64,000 bases of DNA, from contig CM030933.1 in the NCBI GenBank assembly GCA_018136815.1, positions 5,038,282-5,102,281 on the forward strand, in the 5' to 3' direction. This DNA is from Isochrysis galbana. Its lineage: Eukaryota; Haptophyta; Isochrysidales; Isochrysidaceae. Below the pieces are notes generated by a model. It saw only the letters and a list, made by a program, of their open reading frames with translations, had not been told where the DNA came from and did no database searches. The first letter of the stretch is position 1. Each line of letters opens with the position of its first letter. Below, piece by piece: positions 47,870 through 57,941 of the stretch. The position numbers were made by a program, and so were the translations under genes.

Positions 47870-48184
47870 ATGTTCACCGAGACGACTCGCCCGCGAACGG
47901 ACAGCACACCTTGCTCAGGGGAGGAAGAGGCAGAGGAGATCGAGGCCAACCAGGTTTTCACCAAGGACGTGCTCGCGTGGTGGGCATCAAACCACACGAA
48001 GTTTCCCCATTGGGCGCAAGCTGCTAGGATGGCCCTATGTCTCAGCCCTAATTTGGCTGCATGTGAGCGCGTGTTTTCGCTTATGACCTGCATGTTTGGT
48101 CCGGAAAGGGCCCGCTCTCTATCGGATCAAGTGCAAGCGTCTGTGATGTTGCGCTACAACCGCAACGCACGCCGCAAGGAATGA
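47870..48184 (+). pseudogene. hAT transposase, C-terminal dimerisation domain
   Basis: The 104-residue frame holds the hAT-family dimerisation signature: DVLAWWASNHTKFPHWAQAA (W-W..N...FP.W), RMALCLSPNLAACERVFSLM (the P..A.CER.FS motif) and GPERARSLSDQVQASVMLRY ending in N. hAT transposases move elements that create 8-bp target duplications. The catalytic and BED-finger parts are missing upstream, where a shortened SINE-like copy ends at 47573, so this is a 5'-truncated remnant. It is a candidate relative of whatever mobilised the 8-bp-duplication MITEs in this window. Confidence 0.85.
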
Positions 48185-48369
48185 GAACGTATGAGATTTG
48201 TGAGCTTGTGAGGTGTGTGTAAATGTGTGTGATATGTGTGATGCGGCTCCGTGTCCGTGGCGCTATACCAGCCCATATATGGTAACACTATACTCGCGGT
48301 ACCATGTACTTTCGTGTATCACGTGAATAATCATAGATAGATACATAAGTCATAAGTGCGCGACGAACC
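48185..48369. other. 3' flank of hAT remnant
   Basis: TGTGTGA-rich stretch at 48200-48245. No gene is seen. Confidence 0.4.
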
Positions 48370-49045
48370 ATTTACGCATGTCTAATGGACATTTTGGGGG
48401 ATATTTGGGTGCAAAATTTTGATGTCTCGAGACATTTTTATTCGGACATTTGGGCACAAAAAACGGGACATTACCGCCTACCCCTAACTAGTTTCAGTCA
48501 CATTGGGAGGGTGTATTCCCGCTCAACGACGGGTCCCCCCATTATTTCACTCACAAGTACAGTCCGCTTCTTCTATGGCAGTATCAGGGTGATTCTCGCG
48601 AAACACCTCGAAACGGCGAAACAAACGCTCCTCACTCTTCTGTCTGTGGATGTACACGTTCCGGCGATGACGCGATGACGCCGCCACTCCAAGTCGCCGT
48701 AGAATCCCAAGCTGCGCTTCAGCTTCAGTGTGATTAATTACGCGCCGCGTACAGTAGACCGTGAACGCAACGAGATCGGCCGTGCGTGAGTTGCATTGAG
48801 CCAGAATGATCTCGTCACCAGTCACCTGCAGCGGCTTGAGAGCCTGCATGCGCGCCGCGTATTGTTGTGTGCGCAGGTCTAACAAGACAACCTGACATCA
48901 GTGACAACAGACCTGTATGTAGGGCTTGGCGCTTGGCGGAAACGTCTCGTTTGGGCCGCCCAAATGTCTCGCAAACATATGCGGAAAATATGCCGGCGAC
49001 TGCCCAAATATCACGTGGAATGTCACGTTGTCAAATATATATTTC
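48370..49045. mobile_element. Possible DNA transposon with subterminal inverted motifs
   Basis: GACATTTGGGC (about 48438) is inverted as GCCCAAATGTC (about 48957), and GATATTTGGG (about 48411) as CCCAAATATC (about 49003). Paired motifs at matching distances suggest the two ends of one element of about 0.65 kb. Exact termini and target duplication are not resolved. Confidence 0.35.
48547..48885 (-). CDS. Hypothetical protein inside the possible transposon
   Basis: 112 residues; the Met at 48885 (MLDLRTQQYAARMQALKPLQ) is the first available. The body reads GDEIILAQCNSRTADLVAF, TVYCTRRVINHTEAEAQLGI and SSRHRRNVYIHRQKSEERLF, ending ADCTCE. Amino-acid composition is that of a soluble basic protein, with no recognised domain. 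It lies between the paired inverted motifs of the possible element at 48370-49045, so it may be a transposon gene remnant. Whether it is a real gene is uncertain. Confidence 0.3.
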   Translation of the reverse strand: MLDLRTQQYAARMQALKPLQVTGDEIILAQCNSRTADLVAFTVYCTRRVINHTEAEAQLGILRRLGVAASSRHRRNVYIHRQKSEERLFRRFEVFRENHPDTAIEEADCTCE

Positions 49046-49089
49046 AGATTTCATGTGGAATAGCGCGTAGTCATTGTCATTGCACAATC

Positions 49090-49389
49090 TAAAACACGAT
49101 AACGACCAGGGATAAGCGATAAGCGATAAGCCCCGGGCGCGCGAAGCGAAGCGCCCCTCCAAGTAAGACCACCATGGGGAAAGCCGCAAGGCTGGGCCCC
49201 CACAAAGCGGCGCTCACAGACAGACGCGCCGCCAACCAATCAGGATACAAAAGGCCCGTGCTCCCCCTCCCCCAACGCTAAGAGCCCAAAGTAGTGTACA
49301 TGGACCGACCGCCCTCGGCGGGGGGCCCGAAGGACAGGAGGGGAGTGGCGGCGCGCTCCATGGCAACTGACTATAAAGTTAGTTGTTTT
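49090..49389 (-). repeat. SINE-like family member G
   Basis: Read on the minus strand it begins AACTAACTTTATAGTCAGTT, GCCATGGAGCGCGCC, resembling both SINE-like copy starts and the LINE 5' end. It ends in GCTTATC repeated three times. No coding capacity. Confidence 0.5.
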
Positions 49390-50000
49390 TGTGATATCTG
49401 AGACAAAGATTTTGTCTAGGGGGATTTTGCCTTTCTGTATGGAGTATTCCTACACCTACGGCCTCTACACTAGCGCGAATTGGCATGCGGATTTAGGGCT
49501 TTTGTATCCGTTCTCCCACTTAGCCGGGGGTGGTAGTAAGCGATGTTCTCACTGGACGCTACGGTCGTGGTGCCGGCAACGCGCAATGAGAGAGGCGACG
49601 GCCCTTGGTCAAGACCTACTCTAAGCTTGACCCGGGCAAAGCAGATATGCATGATGTTCAAAACGTAAAGGATGGGATCGAAGGCTAGATAATGAGACCT
49701 AAATTGGAGCAACTGTCCACGAATGGGCTGGATGGTATGGTTGTGCACATAGTAGGCGTGTGACCAATGTGCTTTGTGAAGCTATCAGAACTGCAGTAAA
49801 TCCAGGCGCGTTGCGCATAAAGGCTCGCTATCAACCTTCATGGTGTGTCCGAACACACCCTCCGAAGCTCCTCAAAGGACTGCTGAGATCCGGAATGGCG
49901 CAGCCCATAGTTCCTCTGCAAAAGGATGGTGCAATTGAAATCGAAGCGATAGGTCGTGCTCGTCCGCGTGGCTAAGGTGGCAAGAGTAGGCGGTTTAAGG
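49390..50000. other. Intergenic to gap; small coding-like fragment at 49438-49500
   Basis: MEYSYTYGLYTSANWHADLG (49438-49497) resembles FYTDGIYSDANWSAKV of the fragment at 51738. Otherwise nothing is recognised before the gap. Confidence 0.35.
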
Positions 50001-50100
50001 NNNNNNNNNNNNNNNNNNNNNNNNNNNNNNNNNNNNNNNNNNNNNNNNNNNNNNNNNNNNNNNNNNNNNNNNNNNNNNNNNNNNNNNNNNNNNNNNNNNN
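50001..50100. other. Assembly gap (100 N)
   Basis: Exactly 100 N, a conventional gap of unknown size, which cuts the kinase gene. Confidence 0.99.
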
Positions 50101-50101
50101 G

Positions 50102-51317
50102 CTGTTCTCCACCTTCCAGGATGAAGACTCTCTTTACTTTGTTCTTGAACTCGCGTGTGGAGGCGACCTGTTCGAGGTGATCGACACGCATGGCGGCCGG
50201 CTGCCTGAGGACTGGGCCAGGCATTATCTGGGCAGCGTCGCACTTGGCATCCAGCACATGCACTCACGAGGCTATGTGTATCGCGATCTGAAGGTGAGAT
50301 GTGTGCACTAGACGCTGAGTCAACTTTCAGCCAGGGGCTGGGGTACAAGTATCCGGCACTATTGCGGGGCGCCTCTCATGCAAACGTCCCAGCTGCAATT
50401 GTTGCATACGATCGTTATTAATCGCACTTTTATTGGCCGTGCTTCAGCCCGAGAACGTGTTGATCGACCATAAGGGCTTTGTCAAGATCGCAGACATGGG
50501 GTACGCCAAGTTCATCAAGGGCGAACGTACCTACTCCACGCTCGGAACTTTCCCATATACTCCGCCTGAACTCATCGATGGTCGTGGACGCACTACTGCA
50601 GCAGATTGGTGGGGCTGTGGTGTTCTGTTGCATGAGATGCTTGTGGGTGAGCCGCCTTTCAAGGGCGAGACTTCGAGGGACATCCTCAGGAGTGTAAAGA
50701 GATACTCGGAGGAAAAGGAGGCCGCAGATCACATCCGGGATAATCTACAGGTATGGCAGCCCCGTTAAGCCATTCGCGAACCTATCAAATTGATCCGCCA
50801 ACGTGTCAAATAGAGCCTGTGCATGAACCAATGAGCCGTAGCCATGTATGCCTAGTGCCTGGCGCTCCACACCTGCGCGCCCCTCATCGCCATGACCTTT
50901 CCGAGCAACTGCTCATCCCACTTTGAGGGCCTAGTCGCATTTGGACGCCCAACACCGCTCTTGACCGCACAACTAGAATATGCTTTACATGTGTCTCGTA
51001 TGCCCTCGCAGCGATTAAAAGTCAGTATTGCAGCGATCGACATGGTCTTCGGGCTTCTGCACGTGGAAGAGTCTCGTCGGCTTGGCACTACTCACTTCCA
51101 TTCCATTCAGCACCATCCATGGTTTGAAGGCTTTGACTGGGTTGCACTACTGCGGCGTGAGGTGACGCCACCATACGTGCCGAGAGCGGATCTCATCCTG
51201 CCCGATGTGAGCGACAGGCTTTGCCCGTCCGTCATGACGGCGGACGATTTTGACCGGCAAGCTTGGGCACACATTTTCGACGAATTCGGGCCCATGGCCA
51301 AGCTGCACGGCGAATAG
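50102..51317 (+). CDS. AGC-type protein kinase (PKA/PKG-like), 5' part lost in gap
   Basis: Exons are 50102-50293, 50448-50750 and 51012-51317, all in phase 0. Intron 1 is 154 bp (GTGAGA...CTTCAG) and intron 2 is 261 bp (GTATGG...CTCGCAG). Exon 1: SLYFVLELACGGDLFEVI (hinge), then IQHMHSRGYVYRDLK. Exon 2: PENVLIDHKGFVKIADMGYA, with the metal-binding DFG replaced by DMG; activation segment TYSTLGTFPYTPPELIDG, with APE replaced by PPE; then ADWWGCGVLLHEMLVGEPPF. Exon 3: VEESRRLG...HHPWFEGFDW and an AGC tail. The pattern is closest to cyclic-nucleotide-dependent kinases. The catalytic loop (YRDLKPEN) is intact, so it may be active. The N-lobe with the P-loop and lysine is in or before the gap. 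The exon 3 acceptor is my least certain boundary. Confidence 0.8.
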
Positions 51318-51737
51318 CTTCGTCTGACTCTTCCCTAAGCTTTCGAGATCATACCCACTACTGGATTGTAGTCTACCTACGAATCTACAACAGCACTTCG
51401 ACGTGCGTTGCGCACTTGTGATGTGCATTGTGCATCAGTGTGTTGTGCGATGTGTAATCGTGTATTGTGCATTGTGTATTCGTGAAATGTGCTATTTGGA
51501 GTCGGGAATCACCACTTAGGGTGGCGGCCGTACCGATTGGGAGGGGTCTGGCGCGAACCATCTGCCGCCGCGCGCCGGTGTCCCCCTCTTCTCTCCCCCA
51601 TGGACTTGTATAAGCTGGCTGCTAGCTCCCGCATGCTTCCCAACGGTGCAGCGCCCGGCGCTTAACGCTTAAGGCCCTGGCCACAATGTCAGCCAAAGAG
51701 GATGCAACTTGAGGTTCCCTTTTTTTAGCCCCCTGCA
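51318..51737. other. 3' flank of kinase gene
   Basis: TGTGCATTGTGTATTC-type TG-rich stretch at 51410-51490. No gene is seen. Confidence 0.45.
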
Positions 51738-51905
51738 TTGCCTTTTTCTACACCCTGGTTCTACACCGACGGCATCTACAGCGATGCGAACTGGTCAGCC
51801 AAGGTGAAGCGCGCAGTCGCCGAGCGATTTGGCGGCTTTGAAAACCTCGGGCCCCTGCAGCAGAACGCCTTGCTTGCCGCGGCCGCCCGGCTACAGAAGG
51901 GGGGG
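51738..51905 (+). pseudogene. Coding fragment, unknown
   Basis: The frame reads TPWFYTDGIYSDANWSAKV, KRAVAERFGGFENLGPLQQN and ALLAAAARLQKG, then dissolves into G- and T-runs. It looks like protein and resembles the short fragment at 49438, but the family is not recognised. Confidence 0.35.
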
Positions 51906-52209
51906 GGTCTTGAATTTTTTTATATCCTATTCACGGGGCATTTGTAAAAAAAACAACCAAACCTGAGGTTGCAGCCTCTAATGTGACTCACTACGAAGGC
52001 CCACAGACCAAATTCAGAAGGAGCGCTCCCCACACACACGTGGCGAAATCCCCGGGTGCCAGCCTCCATCGCTTCAAACAGCGCGAGGGTAGATGTGTCC
52101 TGGGACCTGGGAAGCGCTGTCCGAGCCGCTGCCGGCGGGCTAGGCCCTAGGCTAGCTGCATTTTCACGACGCAGCTTGGGCCCGGAAGCTCCTTGATGTT
52201 GTTCGTGGC
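51906..52209. other. Intergenic
   Basis: No gene is recognised. Confidence 0.4.
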
Positions 52210-52387
52210 GCTGCACGGCCTTACACGGCCTTCCTCATCAACTCGCACTCCTCGCGAGCACTCAGCGCCTCCTGGAGGCCGTACCACTTGCCGCACCGCT
52301 TGCAAATGGGGGAGGGCATGCATGGCGACCGCTCACACCCAGACCCAACCAACCGGATCCAGCGGCTCCAAAATCCTGTTGTGCGGA
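52210..52387 (-). pseudogene. Coding fragment with a short Cys motif
   Basis: The minus frame reads ERSPCMPSPICKRCGKWYGL, QEALSAREECELMRKAV and a stop. CKRCGKWY looks like half of a zinc ribbon. The upstream side is cut by repeat R3 at 52388. Family unknown. Confidence 0.3.
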
Positions 52388-52680
52388 GGTGTCGTTCCGT
52401 CAATTGTGGGACATCAGTCGAATTGAGCGATCGAATGTCCACAGTTGTATATAGAGCAGTATTTTAAAATTAAGTGAAGACTAGCACAACAACTTTTTTT
52501 CTCTGCTTCCCCCCGCGGTGCATGTTCCCCCCGAGGGGGACGCCGTGTCAACGCTTTTCCCCTGCGTCTCATCTAAGGCCGACAACTACATAAACAGGCA
52601 ATTTAAGAGATATATCGCACGGAGCACCTGTGATGACTTGCAATCACATCGCGCACGCCGTGCATGGGCGCATGGTAGAA
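52388..52680 (+). mobile_element. Interspersed repeat R3, copy b
   Basis: Same sequence as 15048-15265 and longer at the 3' side (TTTAAGAGATATATCGCACG, GCAATCACATCGCGCACGCC). It has the same 5' hairpin arms CAATTGTGGGACAT / ATGTCCACAGTTG. It truncates the gypsy element on its right and a coding fragment on its left. Confidence 0.8.
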
Positions 52681-52689
52681 AACGCATAG

Positions 52690-53700
52690 GTGGAGCATGA
52701 GTAAGTACGTAAGGTATCGGCGAGGGTGTCAGCTTGAGCAGCGAGGGTGGCCTCGAGAGCAGCATTCCACGCCGCGCGGAGACGTGCGTACATCGTCTCG
52801 GCATATTCACGAATTTCTCGTGGCAGAGGCGGGGTAGTAGGAAGCGGGGCCGGCGGGTCTGCTAGTTGAGCAGGTAGGCGTAACTCACGACCGTAAAGGA
52901 GAGCGGCTGGCGAGAGTTGCGTGACGCGATTCGCGGACGCGCGGGTGCTCATCAAGAAGAATGGGAGAAGGTCAACCCAATGTGCTCCACCTTCGTCCGT
53001 AGCGCGCGCCATGTTCATTAGCGTTTGTTGTGCCCGCTCAACCAGACCCACACTCTCGTGGTGATGAGGAGTGCTAGGCCTGAGGTCGGTGCCAGTACGT
53101 TCGAGAATGATACGTGTGAGAGCACTAGCGAGATTGCTGCCGGCATCGGAGCGTAGCTGCCGTGGGACTCCGTGCCGCGCGACAACGTTAGCCATAAAAG
53201 CATCGAGTGCGTCAGCGCTAGAAGGGTCGCCGTTGAAGGGGACCGCTTCAATCCAGCGAGTCAGGGAGTCAATATAGACCAGCAGCTTGTCATAGCCCTG
53301 GACGCCCTTAACAAAATCATGCGTCGGCGCCATCGACACCACGTCGCAGTAGACGATATCGAATGGATAATGGCCGACTTGAGGGCCTTTAGGGTCCGTC
53401 GGCTTGCGGGAGGGTGGCTTGGACAGAGTACACTCGTGGCACTGGCGCACGTGCGCTGACACGTCAGCGTTGAGACCAGGCCAGTAGTATCGATCGCGAA
53501 GGAGGCGTGCCATGCGACTATCACCGAGGTGACACAGATGATCATGAAAGGCCTCGAGGTAGGCGTTGCGCATGGACTTCGGCACGTACAAGCATAAGCG
53601 TTCCTCTCCGTCTCTCGTCGGGACCCGACGATAAAGGAGGCCGGACTGGAGCAGGCATCGCTTCGACTCCTTAGGCCAAGTCGAGCAGGCACAGGAAAAG
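52690..53700 (-). pseudogene. Gypsy integrase
   Basis: The minus frame contains, in order: a linker (LLYRRVPTRDGEERLCLYVP), the HHCC zinc domain (FHDHLCHLGDSRMARLL...HVRQCHEC), and the core with DIVYCDVVSM (first Asp), RQLRSDAGSNLASAL (second Asp) and HHHESVGLVERAQQTL (Glu). A conserved GRELRLPAQL follows. The catalytic DDE triad is intact, but the frame lacks its own start, is not fused to a complete RT, and ends without a chromodomain near 52690 where repeat R3 begins. Confidence 0.85.
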
Positions 53701-54777
53701 AGAATCTCTAGATCCTTGGCCGCGAGACAGGCGGTCGATGGCTTCGACCGTGAGAGGCAACGGACTATCGGAGATGCGGAGTTTCGAGTTAGTGTCGCGG
53801 TAGTCAACGCAAAACCGGACAGAGCCATCCTTCTTGCCAACTAACACCACTCGAGAAGCCCAGGGAGAGTTAGATTTGCGAATGATGCCCGCCGCTTCCA
53901 TTTCGGCGACGTGCTTTTCGACGATGGCGCGTCCTTCGTCTCCCATCTTAGAAGGAGCGTGGCGATGAGCCGTGGCGCCGGGGAGCAGCGGAAGCTCGAC
54001 CTCCATGACATGCGCGTGCTTGCGGTTTTTGGGGTCGAGTGCGAAGGCTTCGATGTGGCGGGCCAGCAGGCGACGAACCTGGCCGAGCTGGTCAGGAGTC
54101 AACTGCCTGTCTGGGTCAATGTTAATCGAATCCAGGAGAGCGCGTTGCGCTTCGGTTAGTGCAGCTTCGGGATCAGCGTCAGTGGAGCCGTGAGTCTGAG
54201 TGGCCTCGTGAAGTACAAATTCCACGTGAGCGGATGCCACCGGGGAGTAGGCTGGCAGGGTGACCGGGCGGGCGGAGAGGTTCCAGACGGTGACCAGGAC
54301 CTCACCCTTATCGCTAGGGGTCTCCACACTTGTAGCGACAAGAGGCGGAGAGTCGAGACGGCCGCCTGTCCCATTGGCTATCGGTTTCTTATCGGACGGA
54401 TCGGAGCCGGCGCTGGATGAGCCTAGGCGCTCCTTGACCATCCGCACGACGTCGTCGATGTGGCCGACGGTAAGCGGTCCGTTAATGTCCTGTCGGCCGT
54501 AGTTGCTTGCCTCAGCCCGCGCCTGCTCAGCTGGGGCCAGCACCATGCGGGCAATGGAGATGCAGGAAAGGGAGTGATGCGGAGCCTCGCCGGTGGCTAC
54601 AGCCTCGATACCGCGCTTCCAAGCCTTGAGGAACTCGAAGGAGTTGTCGGCTCCACGGGAGCGGTCGCTCTCGTCGGCCTTGACCTCGGCGAGAACCGCC
54701 CAAGCGGGCATGGGAAGACAGCCCAAGAAAAGGATAGATATGAACGACTTGAGACCCGTTTTCAACAGGAACGACAA
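53701..54777 (-). pseudogene. Gypsy pol N-terminal part with start of reverse transcriptase
   Basis: The minus frame ends with the RT entry block MEAAGIIRKSNSPWASRVVL, VGKKDGSVRFCVDYRDTNSK and PLPLTVEAIDRLSRGQG, then loses similarity at about 53705. The YxDD active site is therefore absent. Upstream the sequence resembles the spacer between protease and RT (VLVTVWNLSARPVTLPAYSP, LTPDQLGQVRRLLARHIEAF). The Met at 54777 is probably not a natural start. Confidence 0.75.
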
Positions 54778-54790
54778 AGGCGGACTTAAG

Positions 54791-55227
54791 CCCAGCGCGG
54801 AGCTAGTGGCTAGTGGAACTAGCTACCAAGCTGAGGATCGCACACGCTGTCGAGGGGACCAGGGATCAAGGGAACAAAGGAAATTAAAACACTGACACAC
54901 AACTCAAAGCTGCTGCTAGAGACAATGGAACCGAGACACAACCCAACCAAACAAAAACGTGGCCGGACAGACACGCACGACAACAACGACAAATCCAAAA
55001 GGCCTGCCCGGACCCCACACTCCGAACACGGCCTCAGGTAGCGCACCGAGGCCGGACCCCGGAAACCGAAGAAAAAGGAAAGAAGGGGGGCAAGGGAAGA
55101 GGTGGAGGGAGGGAAGATAAGGGCGATGTAGTTAGCGAAGGGAAGTCCCGTAACTAGTAGGTGTGTAGCCCTGAATCTTCAGAAGTTTTTTGTTCGTGCG
55201 TGCGTCGTGCGTCGTGCGTCGATCACC
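54791..55227. other. Intergenic upstream of gypsy remnant
   Basis: AAC-rich stretch 54870-55000. A TGCGTCGTGCGTCGTGCG repeat lies at about 55200-55220. No LTR is recognised. Confidence 0.4.
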
Positions 55228-55540
55228 ATGCCCGTAGTCACCCCCGAGGAAAGCTCCATGAGCTCCCCGCAAGAACCGCATTCCGCGCTAGCTGCCGGCG
55301 CGCCCTCGCAGGCGCAATCTCCAAGAGTGAGATCAGCCTTGCTCTGACAGAGCGACGGGGACATGGGCATCCTCGCCATCGACATGACCGAGGAGGCGGC
55401 GGTGAGCACAGGGCGCATTGATGGCCCTACAAGGACCTGGGCGATTGCAAGATCACGCACACCGGCACGGGCACGATGTACGCGAACACCCACCACGTGC
55501 AGATGCCGCAGATCGAGTATTTCTCCATGGAAGGCGAGGG
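55228..55540 (+). pseudogene. Coding-like fragments, unknown
   Basis: MPVVTPEESSMSSPQEPHSA (55228 on) ends in a stop at 55347. In another frame a block reads GPYKDLGDCKITHTGTGTMY, ANTHHVQMPQIEYFSMEGEG (about 55422-55550). Both look like protein, and the frame change suggests decay. No family recognised. Confidence 0.3.
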
Positions 55541-55544
55541 TGAG

Positions 55545-55707
55545 GGTGGTGGCGCCATGTCGACGTCCTAGCCTGGTGGGGCTGAGGCCTGCGAGCGCTT
55601 CGGCTCCGGCGCCTTGGGTCGGCCCCGTTGGGGCGTCGTAACGGCGGGGGGCTGGGAGAGGGGGGCGGTCGGCGCGCGCTCCATCGTGAAAACTATAACA
55701 ATAGTTT
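55545..55707 (-). mobile_element. LINE 5'-end fragment
   Basis: On the minus strand the LINE 5' hairpin (AAAACTAT-TGTT-ATAGTTTT) and start of ORF1 are present (MERAPTAPLSQPPAVTTPQR, then GRPKAPEPKR), followed by an in-frame stop. Everything 3' of about 60 codons is missing. LINE copies normally lose the 5' end instead. Confidence 0.85.
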
Positions 55708-56027
55708 TCTTGGTTGTTTAATACATGAGTGAGACTGGGAGTATCTTTACATTTTATATCGATTTAGATACCTAAACTCATACTCATGGGGTTAGAAAAA
55801 TTTCATTCGCATGGTCCTCTTTCGACGGAACGCGAGCTGAGACACGAGAGAACTTGTCGAGAGCAATACGAATATGATGCATGTGTGCACGAGCCGTTGG
55901 AAGGGAGATCGGCGAGAAGTGTGCGCAGTCCATGGTTCGGTCAGTTACATTAAGATGTGTGCCATTGCAGCTAGCTCGGCTTACCACATACTCTGTTGTT
56001 GCCTTGGTGATGTGGTGGTTGAATTCC
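55708..56027. other. 3' flank of coiled-coil gene
   Basis: No recognised gene. The downstream frame (55784-56101) is an alternative reading beyond the stop of the coiled-coil protein. Confidence 0.4.
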
Positions 56028-57941
56028 TCATCTCCCCATGTCTCCAAATGCATCATGGAGAATGCGTCTCGTCTCCTCCAACTGCAACACGGTTTGGGCA
56101 TGTTCCGTCTCCAATGCTAAAAGCCGCGCCTGCAGATGAAGACGCTGTTCACGCTCGGCAGCCGCCTCCTGTGCCGCCGCCTTCAACTGCGAATGCAACA
56201 TCGCCTGGTCTACTGCGATGCTTGCATCGCCTTGTTTCTCTTGCGTTGCTACAGCGTGCATGCTCGCAGCATCAACCCCAGAAAGCGGCACTTTCTCCTG
56301 ACGTAGTCCAGTAGCTGAGAACTTGTCCAGCTCAGCTCTTAGCGCTGCTACTTCCGCTTGCGCTTGCAGCAGCCGCGCTTCCGTCTCGTGCATATGTGCG
56401 GCCTTCCGTTCAAGTTCATTGGTCATCGCCTCGCGTGACATCAATTCCGCATCTAACCTTCTTTCGAACGCGTGCCGCGCTTCTGCTTCAGTGACCGCGG
56501 ATTGTGCACTAGAGGCCTCTGCAGCTGCAAGAGCCCTTTCAAGAGACGCGATCGCCCCTGCGATTTCCGAGCCAAGGTCTGCACGCATCAGCGACTCGAC
56601 CAACCCGACTAAAGTGCGCCACACGCGTAGGGTGAGCTCGCCTCTTGCTTCGGGTGTGGTATGGTGCAGCAATCGATCTAGCGCGTCCCGCACTCCAAAT
56701 GAGTAGACACAAATAAGATTGTACAACTGGCTGACTTGGGCGTTCGTTCGGATACCGAATGACGCTAGAGCTATGCGGTCGAGCCCTGCATTTTGCAGCC
56801 CGTTCGCTGCATCGCGAAGTTGGCGACGCATCTTCTCGCGCTGGGGAGCAGCGTGGAATCGGCGACTCAGACCCTGAGTTGCCGCACACCTTGCTCGAGA
56901 GGTGCTCGCGTTCGACGTATCTGTGTCGTCAAGATGCAGACCCATGTCGATCTCCTCCATCTCCTCAATTATATCACGGTCGGTACCCATTCGTCGCAAT
57001 AACGCTGCTTCCTCTGAGGGCGGCAATACTGTGTCGAGTTCGTTCCCGAGCATGCGATTGAGCCACGCCTCTGCATTACGCGCGTTCGGCGGACTATCGA
57101 GCTCATCGGCAGTGCCCAGAACGTCCACTGCAGCACGGCGACGGGGTGGGCTTGCGCCCCCAGGCAGACCAATACGCTCCGCTCTGGCGGCCCCCCTTCC
57201 TCCTACCAACATGGCCGACTCACGCAAACCATCCCATCCCACATGAGGCCCACTAGGAGGGCGGTTTAGAACGTTGCGCTTGCACTGAATCATTGCAGAG
57301 AGTGTGCTAGCAGAGGGCGGAAGTATAGACTCGTTCGACACCGGGCGTGCCCCGCTGGTACTCGGGCGGAGCGAGTTCGTTGTGCACGGTTGTGCACTAG
57401 CCATCAATGAGCCGGCGGCCTCTGTATTGGCTTGGACGTGGCGGTTGATCGAAGCTATGGACACCGACTTGCTCACAGTCGGTTCAGTCGTAGAGCCTCT
57501 TGATGATCTCGGCTCGGCACCGACGGACTGCCACTTGTTCAGTGCAGAAGCTTGGCTTGCTGGAAGCTTTTCGGCGCACACGACATGCAGTGACGTGTCG
57601 GGACGCTTCTGCACAGCCACGCTGGCGCGCGACGGGGGTCGCGTCTGCGGCGGCGAGAGAGCGGTACTTCTCTTATGCGGGGGCAGCGCTGGCGCCGGCG
57701 TGGCCGCCGGCGGCTCCGCCTGCGAGGATGACAGCTGGGCAGGCTTCTGGCGTCCCCATGGCGGCCTACCGCTTGGCACCTTCTTGCTGCCCTTAGAGGG
57801 CGAGTCAATGACCCAGAAGGCGGCGTGATTGTCGACCTCATCGAGCAGGCCGGCAAGTCGATGTGCGACCAGCGCGGGAGTCGAGGCCGACGTGCCCAGA
57901 CACGCCGGCGTCGATGGGAGCACCGGCGCGGGGGACGGCAT
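56028..57941 (-). CDS. Large coiled-coil protein, function unknown
   Basis: 637 residues in one exon from the Met at 57941 (MPSPAPVLPSTPACLGTSAS), which follows a short CT-rich leader on the sense strand. Residues 1-280 are Pro/Ser/Ala-rich and probably disordered. About 290-350 is acidic (DRDIIEEMEEIDMGLHLDD). About 370-470 is a helical globular block (RRQLRDAANGLQNAGLDRIA, VRDALDRLLHHTTPEARGE, VWRTLVGLVESLMRADLG). About 470-637 is a coiled coil (ETEARLLQAQAEVAALRAEL, HLQARLLALETEHAQTVLQL). There is no signal peptide or membrane span. A cytoskeletal or centrosomal/flagellar role would fit, but no family is recognised. Confidence 0.7.
   Translation of the reverse strand: MPSPAPVLPSTPACLGTSASTPALVAHRLAGLLDEVDNHAAFWVIDSPSKGSKKVPSGRPPWGRQKPAQLSSSQAEPPAATPAPALPPHKRSTALSPPQTRPPSRASVAVQKRPDTSLHVVCAEKLPASQASALNKWQSVGAEPRSSRGSTTEPTVSKSVSIASINRHVQANTEAAGSLMASAQPCTTNSLRPSTSGARPVSNESILPPSASTLSAMIQCKRNVLNRPPSGPHVGWDGLRESAMLVGGRGAARAERIGLPGGASPPRRRAAVDVLGTADELDSPPNARNAEAWLNRMLGNELDTVLPPSEEAALLRRMGTDRDIIEEMEEIDMGLHLDDTDTSNASTSRARCAATQGLSRRFHAAPQREKMRRQLRDAANGLQNAGLDRIALASFGIRTNAQVSQLYNLICVYSFGVRDALDRLLHHTTPEARGELTLRVWRTLVGLVESLMRADLGSEIAGAIASLERALAAAEASSAQSAVTEAEARHAFERRLDAELMSREAMTNELERKAAHMHETEARLLQAQAEVAALRAELDKFSATGLRQEKVPLSGVDAASMHAVATQEKQGDASIAVDQAMLHSQLKAAAQEAAAEREQRLHLQARLLALETEHAQTVLQLEETRRILHDAFGDMGR

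Larger units (their letters stand above)
52690..54790 (-). mobile_element. Ty3/gypsy-type LTR retrotransposon, internally deleted
   Basis: The minus-strand pol region holds the N-terminal edge of the reverse transcriptase joined directly to the integrase. RT catalytic core and RNase H are missing, and no LTRs, gag or protease are recognised. The 3' side is cut by repeat R3. Confidence 0.85.

Noticed and set aside
55784-56101. 105-residue minus frame downstream of the coiled-coil gene
   Set aside because: Overlaps the C-terminus of that gene in another frame and has no start context or domain.
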